Assembly (NCBI GenBank): GCA_000697055.1
Contig: JNDT01001440.1
Coordinates: 1-31,636 of the forward strand
Source of the DNA: Saksenaea vasiformis B4078
Taxonomy: Eukaryota; Mucoromycota; Mucoromycetes; Mucorales; Saksenaeaceae
Length of the DNA stretch: 31,636 nucleotides
Reading direction: 5' to 3'
Below are positions 22,857-31,636 of the stretch, piece by piece. The notes under the pieces are model-generated. The model worked only from the letters and a program-made list of their open reading frames with translations, was not told the origin of the DNA and ran no database searches. The position numbers and the translations under genes are program-made. Position 1 is the stretch's first letter. Every line of letters starts with the position of its first letter.

Positions 22857-23304
22857 TCACATAAGTAAGTCATCGATTTTTTGACGTTTGTCTTTCAAAT
22901 AAGCAAGAATTCCTTCAGTGTACTTGATTTGGCGATCCAGTTCTTTTTTCGCAAGTTCAAGATGTGGTACCCATCTAAAGAATGAAATAAAATCAGTCGT
23001 ATCTTTTAAGGTGAGACTTCCCATGGTCATACACTTACGAATCATTTCTTTTCCTTTTTGCTGGCACCAGCAATAGCTCCATGTTTGATCCAGGTGGACT
23101 TTGTTCTTGAACGGGCAACGGGGATGATGGCGCTGTATGGGGATCGGTATCATGTTGGTCGCTGTTGGTAACGGTGTGATTTGGATCTACGGAAGGTGTT
23201 GTTGGTGACCATGGGGGAATGGGAATTACTACCCGTTGTAAGGTGTGAAGCTGCTTCAGCTCAAGATTCAGACCCAGACGACGATGTGGAGCATAAGCAT
23301 GCTC
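22857..23304 (-). CDS. Small coiled-coil protein, 5' end unresolved
   Basis: Not recognised. Two minus-strand exons, 23039-23304 (upstream limit uncertain) and 22857-22974, join across a 64-nt intron with strong GTAAGT donor and TTCTTTAG acceptor. The spliced frame reads LNLELKQLHTLQRVV, then a Pro/Thr/Asp/His-rich linker, VPAKRKRNDSWVPHLELAKK and a charged helix ending DKRQKIDDLLM. The C-terminal 30 residues have a heptad-like pattern and should form a coiled coil. A TGA closes the frame at 23305-23307, so an upstream exon is likely; alternatively translation starts at the internal ATG (MELLLVPAKRK), giving about 54 residues. Confidence 0.5.
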
Positions 23305-23521
23305 TCAATGCTTCAACACTTCGCAATGACCAAAACACAATTTCAAAACTGGACACATTCAACAATACCGACCAACTATACGCAACTCACACAGTTGGAC
23401 TTGACCTTCTTCCCGGCAATACAGACACCTTTCTCACCTACTACAATACAATTCTGACATCTTGACAATTCCACACTCATCTCACTCCTGAAAACCCAAA
23501 ATCAAACTCCTACTCCGAAGG

Positions 23522-23602
23522 GATCACTTTGATCTCGTTACACGATCACTTTGATCCCGTTACACGATCACTTTGATCCCGTTACACGATCACTTTGATC
23601 CT
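23522..23602. repeat. 22-bp tandem repeat, about 3.7 copies
   Basis: Units start at 23522, 23544, 23566 and 23588. Each is GATCACTTTGATCC (first copy has CTC for CCC) followed by CGTTACAC. The inner part GATCactttGATC is itself built of two GATC sites. Units are nearly identical, so the array is recent. Confidence 0.93.
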
Positions 23603-23675
23603 TTTCATGGATCGGACTTGCTAAATATCCATCACAACAATGATTATTTGTAGAACAGCCATAGACTAGAACTAG

Positions 23676-23706
23676 TATAAATAGCCCTCATAGGGATCGC
23701 AATAAA
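23676..23706 (+). promoter_or_regulatory. LTR-like TATA / poly(A)-signal module
   Basis: TATAAATA at 23676 is followed 25 bp later by AATAAA at 23701. The same spacing occurs in the LTR at 25276/25300 and in the block at 26100/26125. Such close TATA-AATAAA pairs are typical of LTR U3-R regions, so 23600-23870 may be an LTR relic. No ends or target duplication were found. Confidence 0.35.
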
Positions 23707-23949
23707 GACAGTTTTCAGCATGATATTACTTTGGCAAGCAAGTTTATCTATATTCTCTTTGATTTTCTACCGCCTTTGACTTTATCTTTTTATCCACGCT
23801 TCCCTTTTTATCCCTGATCACTCCGTTGATATCTTTATCACCATCAACCTTTTGAAGTCTTTGATACCAACTATAAAAGTATCTGGTGCTCACTTACAAC
23901 CGAACGATATATTTCTTTTTTTCTTTTTCTTTTTTTTTTCTCCTTTTTC

Positions 23950-25830
23950 TTTCATACACAAAACCACACTTACATTGTCCTCTTACTTCTACCAATGTTT
24001 GAAAACTCGACAAGTACAACAACGCATAGTCTCTCTGACTGACGCCTCCAGGGTCGCGGTCTCCTCTCCTGAAGAACTGGTAGGTTGTGCACAGGCATTC
24101 TACCAGAACCTCTATACCTCTGAAGAGGTAGATCGAACTGCCATTGAATCCATGATCCAGAATATCCCTACCAAGGTCTGCTTACCTGCGCAGGATCAAA
24201 TAGACCTGACTCGCCCTTGGACAGAGGAGGAAATTCTCAGTGGGCTAAGTCGTACTCCACGCCGCAGCTGCCCTGGCATTGATGGCATACCATATGAACT
24301 ACTGCAATTCATATTTGCCCGTCCTTTTGTGCAGTGCTTATTAACCGATGTCTATCAAGAAGCCCTCTCTCATCAAAAGTTCCCAGCTTCTTGGCAACAG
24401 TCGATTGTAGTTCTTCTACCAAAATCAGGAGACCGATCCCAAGTATGTAACTGGCGCCCGATTTCTCTGATATGTGCTGATGCAAAGGTCTTCACTCGGC
24501 TCTTGACCTCTCGTATTGTGCTGCTAATGACTCGACTCATTAAACCTTATCAGATCGGCTTCCTACGTAACCGTTTCATTGTGGACAATGGCTTGTTGGT
24601 ACGTCTTGCTATGTCCATCGCACAGAAGTACAAACTCCGGGGAGTTGGCCTCATGTTGGATCAGGAAAAGGCCTATGATCGTGTACATCTGGAATATTTA
24701 GACGCCTGTCTGCATTGCTTTGGGTTTCCACCATCCATCCACTGAATGCTTTCGGAACTCTTTTCAAAGCAACGCTTTGTATCAACGTTAACGGCCGCCT
24801 GTCAGCTCCTTGTCAGCAAGCCAGAGGTCTACGTCAAGGAGACCCTCTCTCCCCGCTACCTTTTAATCTTGCCTTGGAACTTTTACTACAGGCTATTCAA
24901 CACAACTTTACTTGGTGGATTCTCCTCCGCTAGTCTGAGTCCCCAGTTGCGACCACCACTCTTGGTGCTGCCACCACATCTGAAATGCCTAGCTTACACA
25001 GATGATATTCTAGTTTTTCTCTCGGACCCACAAGAGGTTGAATCCCTGGTGTCTCTGATCGACATGTACAGGTGTCGTATTCTACATACAGAATGACTAA
25101 ATCATATCACGACATCTACGGATAAACCTCACAGACGAGACACCGGATAAATGATGATTAAGCTGAAGTACGAATCATATCAGGGTCCAATACCCGATTG
25201 TACCTGAGACCTCTTTAACATCGATCATTGGTTTATCATTGTAAAATTTTTATTTCTCAAGAACACCGCCACTGCTATAAAAGCTCCCTGTAAAACAATA
25301 ATAAAGAATTATTGAAGAGTCTCAACGTATTCCCGTTGTTATCCCTCTCTCAATTAATCAAATCTCACAACAGGAAAGCGTCTAATGCACAGTTGAACTG
25401 TACAAAAACAATTGCCATAGCGCTTAGTGGAAATGCAACCCCGGAATGGCGTCATATACTCACACGATTCTCTATCTCTAACTGGCACGATCAGAACTCC
25501 CCTACAGCCACAGTATATCTGGGCTTCCCACTCACGAGTTCCTCACAACAATTGAAAGACTTTTTGGATTCTTTGATCACTAAAGTGGAAGGACATGCAG
25601 CAATCTTGACACAGCACTTGCTCTCAATACGCAGCAAGGCACTGGCCACCAATACATTGCTCCTGAGCCATATCTGGTATTCCATTCGTATCTTACCTGT
25701 CCCGTTGAGCTTTCTACAGAAAATTCGCTCCTTAATGGGCCAATTCTTGCATGGCTGTTCTTTCTCTAGGGTGAGTTTCAAGACATGTATGCGTCCTCGA
25801 GAAGAAGGCAGTGTAGTGTGCTATTTTTTA
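23950..25830 (+). pseudogene. L1-type LINE reverse transcriptase, 5'-truncated and broken
   Basis: Reverse transcriptase portion of a non-LTR retrotransposon ORF2. It begins near YFYQCLKTRQVQQRIVSL, with no endonuclease domain upstream, as in typical 5'-truncated copies. RT motifs in order: LLPKSGDRSQ and NWRPISL; IGFLRNRFIVDN; motif A GLMLDQEKAYDRV; motif B ARGLRQGDPLSP; motif C AYTDDILVF (YTDD where FADD is common). After the LTR, ASNAQLNCTKT and the thumb region continue to about 25790. The frame changes near 24735 and back near 24910 (compensating shifts), with a TGA at 24743. A 297-bp LTR interrupts it at 25073-25369. The end degenerates into T-rich sequence by about 25900. Not functional. 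Confidence 0.9.
25068..25374 (+). mobile_element. Solo LTR (25073-25369) with 5-bp target duplication
   Basis: LTR begins TGTCGTATTC and ends AATCTCACA (TG...CA), 297 bp, flanked by ACAGG at 25068-25072 and at 25370-25374. Deleting the LTR plus one ACAGG joins LINE codons as DMYR|KASNAQLN in frame, which proves the insertion site. It contains TATAAAA at 25276 and AATAAA at 25300, as expected for U3-R. No internal retrotransposon region adjoins it, so it is a solo LTR from recombination. A partial inverted relative lies at 27673-27851. Family (Ty1 or Ty3) cannot be decided from the LTR alone. Confidence 0.93.
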
Positions 25831-25924
25831 CTCTCAGGCAATCTTGCTGCTATTTCTATTTTTCTCAATGACATCGACATTATTCTATTTTTCTTTTCTT
25901 TCTTATTCTTTTAGTGGAACACTC

Positions 25925-26175
25925 TAGCTGCTATTATTAGGCTCATGAAACGAACCCCCAATGCACCCCCAAAAAGACCTCCAATGAGCTCCCAAGCTGA
26001 CCCCCCAAGAGTCAGTTACTTGCCGCTACTATCTACCAGAGCCATGATAGACTAGATGTTCATCCACTTAGCAAAATTGTTTTCTATCGATTTATTTTGT
26101 ATAAATACCCCTTTCAATTCAACGAATAAAACATTAGGTTATAACAGCATATTCTTCTCTTGGTTATCTCAAGCC
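25925..26175 (+). repeat. Possible second LTR relic
   Basis: C-rich start (25955-26010) then TATAAATA at 26100 and AATAAA at 26125, 25 bp apart, matching the confirmed LTR. The sequence is otherwise not similar to that LTR. No clear TG/CA ends or target duplication. Judged LTR-like on architecture only. Confidence 0.3.
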
Positions 26176-26496
26176 ATCTCAAAAGGCGGATGTCCAGAAA
26201 TCTTGTAGATATGAGATTGTTTTCCGAATCAAAAGATGACGAATAAATATGCAACGTTTGAGCAGCCGCCGATGTTCTAAGAAATATGATTGATTGAAAT
26301 GATTGCCGCTGTACGATAGCATAAATGCTTCTAAAGAGGACGCACTCATTTTATTTAGAAGGGGTCGTTTGAAAGAAATGACGTGTGATGTGCGAACACA
26401 CAGCATTTACTAAACTTTCAGATGTACCGATGAGACACGACCATCCTTCTTGCCAGAAAGTTATAGAGATAGATAGATTAGAAGTTTCAAAGATTT

Positions 26497-27586
26497 ATGA
26501 GAATAAAGCGTGGCTTGGGAAGCCAGTACCACATCGCTCGTCTTCGTTTCGTCAACCGTAGGATTTGCGCTGACCAATGGACCAAGTCTGCATCGACGCG
26601 GAATTTTAATTTCCGAATGATGCAAAAGTTATTTTTTCGTGACGCAAAAACAATCTCTTTCAGCTGTATCACTCTTGACCCTGAATCAGGTTCACTACTA
26701 TCGACCATTACGATCTTAATCTCTTAGTCGATCACACTTTGGTGTTTCTTACAAGGCAGAAGGATTGCGTCAATGAAATGACAAAGGTCATCTTCAATTC
26801 AAGGGTACCTTTTTAGAGCCACAATATCTCTCTCCATTGGTATCTCAAATGCGTGCCATTATTAATGAGGATTATGAAATCTTTAAAGATTATCATAATT
26901 TTGTCTTTGTTACTCAAGGTATTGGTTACAAGTAAATTATTAATTGAGTTAATAACTTTTTTTTATTTCTCAAGGTACTGGTCTCAAGCAAACGATTGAT
27001 TCAGTTGATGAGTTATCGAGCTGTTTTCCTGACTTGCGATGGGATCTTCTTAATCCATATCAAACCTTTTTGGATTATGGTTTTGAATTTGAACCTGTTA
27101 CTGATGACGATGTTACTGGAATATGGCATATCAATCAAGTTCACCGTGCTATCTTGGAAGAGTTGTTTTGGGACTACTATCAACTGGTCAAACTACCGAT
27201 GTAATAATTTCAGTAACTACCCTTGTTTGGGTGGTTTTGAATATCACATTGGTAGTGGCTTTCTAGCTGGCAATGGTCCATACCATTTGCACAAGGTTCA
27301 AGCCTACTCCAAGATCAAGTCTTTATTTTATAATCGGCAAAAAAAATACAAATCATCATGGTAAAGACTGGCAACCAGACTCTATTTGGGAATCTAGTTC
27401 CAAATTTTCTACTCAAGTGGTAAGAAACTATTTTGATAACTTGGTCATTTATTTACTTTTAATATAGAGTTACTTTGACTATACATTGCAAAATTCAGTC
27501 AATCATTCCTTTGGAACAAGACTTGAAGTTCGCTTTGCTTTACAATATTTTCAAAGTAACTTTACAAGATTAACAGAATATGTCAA
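26497..27586 (+). pseudogene. Broken gene of unknown family, perhaps transposon-borne
   Basis: Several plus-strand segments are clearly protein-like: YHIARLRFVNRRICADQWTK (from about 26527); GTFLEPQYLSPLVSQMRAII; DLRWDLLNPYQTFLDYGF and GIWHINQVHRAILEELFWDY; NYPCLGGFEYHIGSGFLAG; DWQPDSIWESSSKFSTQV; YFDYTLQNSVNHSFGTRLEV. An intron fits at 26919-26974 (TQG|TGLK) and another starts at 27420. The frame breaks at a TGA near 26776, near 27200, and at an A-run near 27340. The last segment stops at a GTAAGT donor (27587), and an inverted LTR lies less than 100 bp beyond, so the 3' part is missing. I cannot name the family. Confidence 0.6.
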
Positions 27587-27672
27587 GTAAGTAATATGTT
27601 ATTATTATACTGGTAATCTAAGTATCTTTGTTAGTAATATCAACAACTCACACATACATTGGGAGTAGGAGT

Positions 27673-27851
27673 TGTGAGATTTGGTTAAGTGAGAGGACTG
27701 ATAACAACGGAATACGTTGAGACTCTTGGATGATTCTTTATTATTGTTTTTCAGGGAGCTTTTATAGCAGTAGCGGTGTTCTTGAGAAATAAAAATTTTA
27801 CAATGAACTTAATGATTGATGTTAAATGTTGTTTCAGGTACAATCAGGTAT
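27673..27851 (-). mobile_element. Inverted, partial relative of the 25073-25369 LTR
   Basis: On the minus strand this matches the 3' 180 bp of the LTR at 25073-25369 at high identity (roughly 85-90% by eye). Shared landmarks as read on the plus strand: TGTGAGATTTG, GATAACAACG, AATACGTTGAGACTCTT, GGGAGCTTTTATAGCAGT, GGCGGTGTTCTTGAG (GTAGCGGTG here), AAATAAAAATTTTACAATGA. Similarity fades after GGTAT at 27851, so the 5' part of the LTR is deleted or diverged. It lies just past the truncated gene fragment. Confidence 0.85.
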
Positions 27852-29000
27852 CTTAGTTTAACGAACGAATACAAATATGAATTTCATATTCGAATAGCAA
27901 CGAATACTCTATACTCATTCGCCTCGATCGCCTGTCATTCCAATTGCAGATGAACGCATTTTATTCTTTGCTTTCTTAGTTAAAAAAGATAGCTTTTCCC
28001 TAGTAGTTAGAAACTTAAAACCAGAAAGTTAAAGCAGAGGACAAGCTTGCACAGCATTGCACAGCATTGCATAAGAAAGTAATGGTAATATATTGCTCGA
28101 AGTTTGCGTTTGTAATTGCCGGTCTTACAGTTATTGATTGCGCAAAGTAGACGTTTGATAATCACCGAATCTTTTCGTGTAGCGCGTTTCATTAATACAA
28201 TTGCTAGAAATTACCATTAGCCAACCGGGCAGTCGAGTCAAAGGTTCGAATGCATAAAAAAAGTGTCAGATTCGGTCAAAATCAGATGACCGAAATGTCC
28301 AAACAAGAAGAAAGAAGGTATATACTCAATTGACTTGGAATCGGTAGTATTTACGAATGTAGACAATGTATGCATAATTGAATTACTCGCAGCAGAGAGG
28401 AGATGGCAGTAAAGAAGATGGCAGTAGAAAAGAAAACGGAAAGCGGTCCAAAAAAGAAAGAGTCAGACGCGCCGCATAACTAAAAATTCTTTTATCCAGG
28501 CCTATACCGTTTGTAATTGCGCTGTAAACTCACTTCAATAAACTCTGTATACTGCTATCAATGTACTGCTGAAGCCATACATAGACAACTTTGCAGTTAA
28601 CTGTCACATCAAGTCAGATTCAAATAAAGTCATAATCTCATTGACTTGATTCATCTAATTGGAGTCGTATTTAGACGCGTCAAATTGCGGAATCTCCATA
28701 ATGTGAAAAAAAGAAACTTAACATGATATAAGATGAAAGCGGTAAGATGAGTGTGATGACATAAAACGATTCACAAAAAAAAAGGAAGAGCACATGCTAT
28801 TGTAAATGATTAAGATTATCTCTGGAATTGCTGAGACCATAGCTGATATAGCCAGATTATCGGCAACTATTTGAGATGTCCAACTGTAATGTAACCATTT
28901 TTAAAGATGAAAGCCAAGCATGGTGATATCATAGATGATAACGATTAGGCGGATCCTCAATACAGATCAAATCAGTATGGGAAAACTCAAGTGAATTTGA
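27852..29000. other. Gene-free, AT-rich
   Basis: No coding or RNA gene supported. It contains a twofold CACAGCATTG repeat (about 28049-28070) and scattered A-runs. Confidence 0.5.
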
Positions 29001-29060
29001 GGTGAAATGCGGTGAGTAGTGGTGAATATGGGTGAATATGGGTGAATATGGGTGAATTTA
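29001..29060. repeat. 10-bp tandem repeat, six units
   Basis: Six consecutive 10-bp units beginning GGTGA. Three are exactly GGTGAATATG (29021-29050); the flanking ones are degenerate (GGTGAAATGC, GGTGAGTAGT, GGTGAATTTA). Seen directly. Confidence 0.9.
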
Positions 29061-29315
29061 ATCAAATCCACTGGGAAGTCGGTGATAATCGGGGCTCCTC
29101 ATTTGAGGCAGGCACCTATCTTTTTTTGGGACAGACATCAATTCGGATATTTTCTTCCTTCTTAAGTTTTTTTTATATCAAATTTTATTATTTCTGCCCA
29201 ATATGCAGTTATGTCTGGTCATACCAGGCCAGACGAAGTAGCACTGGTTATTGCCATTGATTTTAGGTAAGATACCTGCAAGACAATCAAGATGGCCCTC
29301 ATCTGTCACGTACAA

Positions 29316-30568
29316 TCATCCATTGCCCTCCGACAGCATATCTCCACACACGACACCTTGGCTATTTAGTTTCGCATCTTTTCTGAGTCGCAAGAGGCAT
29401 AAAATTTTCTCATCGTCGCCATGCTTATGGTGGAAAAACAGCACGGTCTCCGCAAAAAATGTCTGCCACTCCAAGTTTGCTCCACTGTGAACTCCTCGTC
29501 TTGCATTTTTATCCACTGGTAGGCTTAATTTGACAAAGTTGGATTTTCGTGTGCTTCTGCGGCTGCTCAACCTCTCACTGTAGAATATCGTGCCACAGAC
29601 AACTACTTGATCTGTGGTATGGATCCTACTGCTGACGAGTGGAGCGACGTTGTGCTTGCCATGTCGCTTCAAATATTCTACGACATGTTGTCGCAGGTTG
29701 TATCCATGGTAATCATCCAACTCATCTAAGCTTAAATGGACTCGTAGAACTACTTCGTCATCGCCTTCACCGACAGTCATGCTGTCAATACTGTCATCCG
29801 GGGAGCTGTCGAATATATTTCTCCCATGGTGTATAACCACTGCATCAGACAGTAGCTCATTAATGGCATTAGCAGATGGTGATCTATGAGAATTTATCCG
29901 CTTCTTCATCATGCCAATAACGCATTTCATCGGTCTGGTGCTGTACATTCGAAGTGGCCCAAGTTGTCAGATGGCATCTGCAAGGTGCGTCAAGTAGTGC
30001 TGACTGATTGTAAATGCATTCAGTAGCAAGAACTTTCACATGAAATCATGCCAGCATGAGACACATCTGAAGGTATTGGTGAGATAGATAAAAAACTACT
30101 GCACATGTATCTCTCGATTTCTGACACCTCATCATCATCGATTTTTAGCTGCAAGTCCAATGAGCACGCCTTAATCAAAGACAATAATGCCTTTTTCGCC
30201 TCCTAAAATGTGGCATTACTTGCTCGACTTGTTGAACTGGTCTTGCTATGCTGCAGATCCAGTTGTTCTATAACATAAGTTGGAATGACATATAGTAAAA
30301 CACTATCCAGTCAATGGCTTGAATATGGCCAGCTTGCACATCTTGAAGATGACATCAATTATTATAGCTTCATCAGGTATTAAGATATCATGCACATACC
30401 AATGAAATAGCCTTCAAATGTTGTTAGAATCATCATTGTGGCATTTACCACTGCCTTATCAATCGCTTGATGATATTCTTTTTTCAGGTAAAAGATTGAA
30501 TCTGTACCATAGGCGCCAGATACCATCTTCCAAATTTGGTGGCTGATGCCATGTCCTATGAGGTGCAT
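29316..30568 (-). pseudogene. CACTA/Tnp2-like transposase relic
   Basis: Read on the minus strand from 30568: MHLIGHGISHQIWKMVSG, the IDKAVVNA region and TTFEGYFI. A 58-nt intron (30342-30399) joins to DVQAGHIQAIDWIVFYY. A one-base shift then leads to VIPTYVIEQLDLQHSK, an in-frame TAG near 30200, and KKALLSLIKACSLDLQLK. Further on come FTISQHYLTHLADAI and LGPLRMYSTRPMKCVIGMMK, then an open 210-codon stretch with RKSNFVKLSLPV and LEWQTFFAETVLFFHHKHG to the stop at 29316. The MHL..GI...W segment, the QHYLTHLADAI/GPLRMYSTR block and the late EW..FF.E..LFF block match the layout of Tnp2/DUF4218-type CACTA transposases as I know them. The N-terminal half is absent and at least two lesions are present. 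Confidence 0.65.
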
Positions 30569-30599
30569 TTTACCTAAACCAAAAAAGAATGCCCCATAG

Positions 30600-31636
30600 A
30601 AAGATGGTAATCAGGCAAAAGGTATCTCTGCTCTCAGCCCGAAACTCTGAGATATTAATTAGTATCGAATTTGTGGGTAGATAAAATAAGATGGATAACA
30701 ACAAAAGTAAGAATACTTTGAGACCGTTAGATGGCTTATTAAAGATGTATCCATTTCACTATTTATATGTCTCTGAGTAAATCGTATTGATTGTAAAGAT
30801 TAATCAATTATGCATGGTAGTAATCATAAAGAAGGAGTATAAATCAATGTCCTGAATGATTGTTATGCATGAGTGTTTTCAAGAGGTGATCTGACCGCTT
30901 TCAGCTTTATGCATGCATGCATCAGGATGTATGAAGATCCTGATGCTATGTGGATCTGAATAAGATGGTGATCGTTGTCATCGTAATTGTCTTGTTGCAC
31001 TAATCATAAGGTAGGAGATGTCGGAGGGTACCCTAAGATCATGACAGAATCCTATTATCTTTAGATTATGGTTATCCTTTGTTAGATGTCTGAATAGATC
31101 AGGTTTATCTGTGGATGAACTGCCGATGGTATAAGAAACTCAATAAAGATTGTTTAGACTTAGTGGATGAAATATGTATAATGATAATGATATGTCAAAT
31201 ACGATACTATTGAGCAATTTTGGGCAGTCGTCAAGAGCAAAATTAAGTGCAACGGGTTCTTAGAGAAAGAGACACCGATGATCAGGATCAATGAAGCGTG
31301 TAACAGTTTAAGGTTAAGCGATTACGAAGGTTTTCGTTTCGCATTTTAGTTAATGCTTAGACTAGTGTCGCAATAGAGAGCGATCTGTAATATGGCAAGA
31401 TCTGTCTCTCAGTAGAGGTCGATGTGTGCCACGAGATATTCTGAGGATGATCTTCGGAAAGAGTATAGTGCTGGAAGAGGTATTTTCTTTGAGTGGTGTT
31501 GTATCGTGTAGTCGTAAAGGTTGAAATAAAAGTGTGGAAAACAAGGAATACAATGAAACCGAAGTGTAGGGTGTGGTATATGTTGACCGTCGTAATGCCC
31601 ATCCTATAGAATTGTGTTCCATAACAGGAAAGATCG
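30600..31636. other. Gene-free right edge
   Basis: No supported gene. AT-rich sequence with a short perfect hairpin (30919-30928 and 30937-30946: GCATCAGGAT and its complement around an 8-nt loop). The overlapping minus-strand ORFs at 31357-31622 have no recognisable motif and look like chance. Confidence 0.45.

Noticed and set aside
23522..23602. CRISPR-like array
   Set aside because: Units are directly contiguous with no spacers, and the DNA is eukaryotic.
23860..23885. Primer-binding-site-like TTGGTATCAAAGACTTC on the minus strand
   Set aside because: It resembles the common initiator-tRNA PBS start, but no LTR end adjoins it in the needed orientation.
28201..28260. tRNA-like B-box (GGTTCGAATGC) with a nearby AGCCAACCGGGC
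   Set aside because: The A-box-like and B-box-like parts are only about 24 bp apart, and no acceptor or anticodon stem can be formed.
31357..31622. Two overlapping minus-strand ORFs of 81 and 86 codons
   Set aside because: No motif, low complexity, and the frames overlap one another; no sign of selection on either.

Overview
The window looks like nuclear DNA of an early-diverging filamentous fungus, most likely Mucoromycota. The protein-coding genes are split by many very short GT-AG introns (about 44-140 nt, most 44-65 nt). They encode typical eukaryotic proteins: cytosolic ribosomal protein eL22, the MUS81 nuclease, CLPTM1, and a ThDP-dependent 2-hydroxyacyl-CoA lyase. A Fanzor nuclease and several fungal transposon remnants lie among them. 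I assembled the gene models by hand from splice signals and reading-frame continuity. For MUS81, CLPTM1, the ELM1-like gene, HACL, eL22 and one orphan gene the summed exons are exact multiples of three.

Left part (1-7000): the 3' portion of a Fanzor (eukaryotic TnpB/Cas12-like RNA-guided nuclease) runs off the left edge. It is followed by copy A of a dispersed repeat, then RPL22 on the minus strand, a possible ankyrin-repeat relic, and a complete six-exon MUS81.

Middle (7000-20600): repeat copy B; a ten-exon CLPTM1 gene; repeat copy C; a stretch of coding-looking but unassigned exons with one membrane-spanning segment; a three-exon orphan protein with an acidic, low-complexity sequence; a seven-exon ELM1-like (DUF1022) protein with a mitochondrial-type leader; and a five-exon 2-hydroxyacyl-CoA lyase ending in a PTS1-like tripeptide. 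The three repeat copies each sit downstream of a plus-strand gene, in the same orientation.

Right part (20600-31636): gene-poor and transposon-rich. A short coiled-coil gene lies on the minus strand. A 22-bp tandem array precedes a 5'-truncated, frameshifted L1-type LINE reverse transcriptase. A 297-bp solo LTR with a perfect 5-bp target duplication (ACAGG) has inserted into it, and removing the LTR restores the reading frame. A broken gene of unknown family is followed within 100 bp by an inverted partial copy of the same LTR. Near the end is a degenerate minus-strand CACTA/Tnp2-like transposase with frame breaks. This half reads as a graveyard of nested insertions beside a conserved housekeeping block.

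The most notable items are the Fanzor with its probably relocated catalytic glutamate, the three-copy gene-tail repeat family, the nested LTR in the LINE, and the ELM1-like mitochondrial protein.
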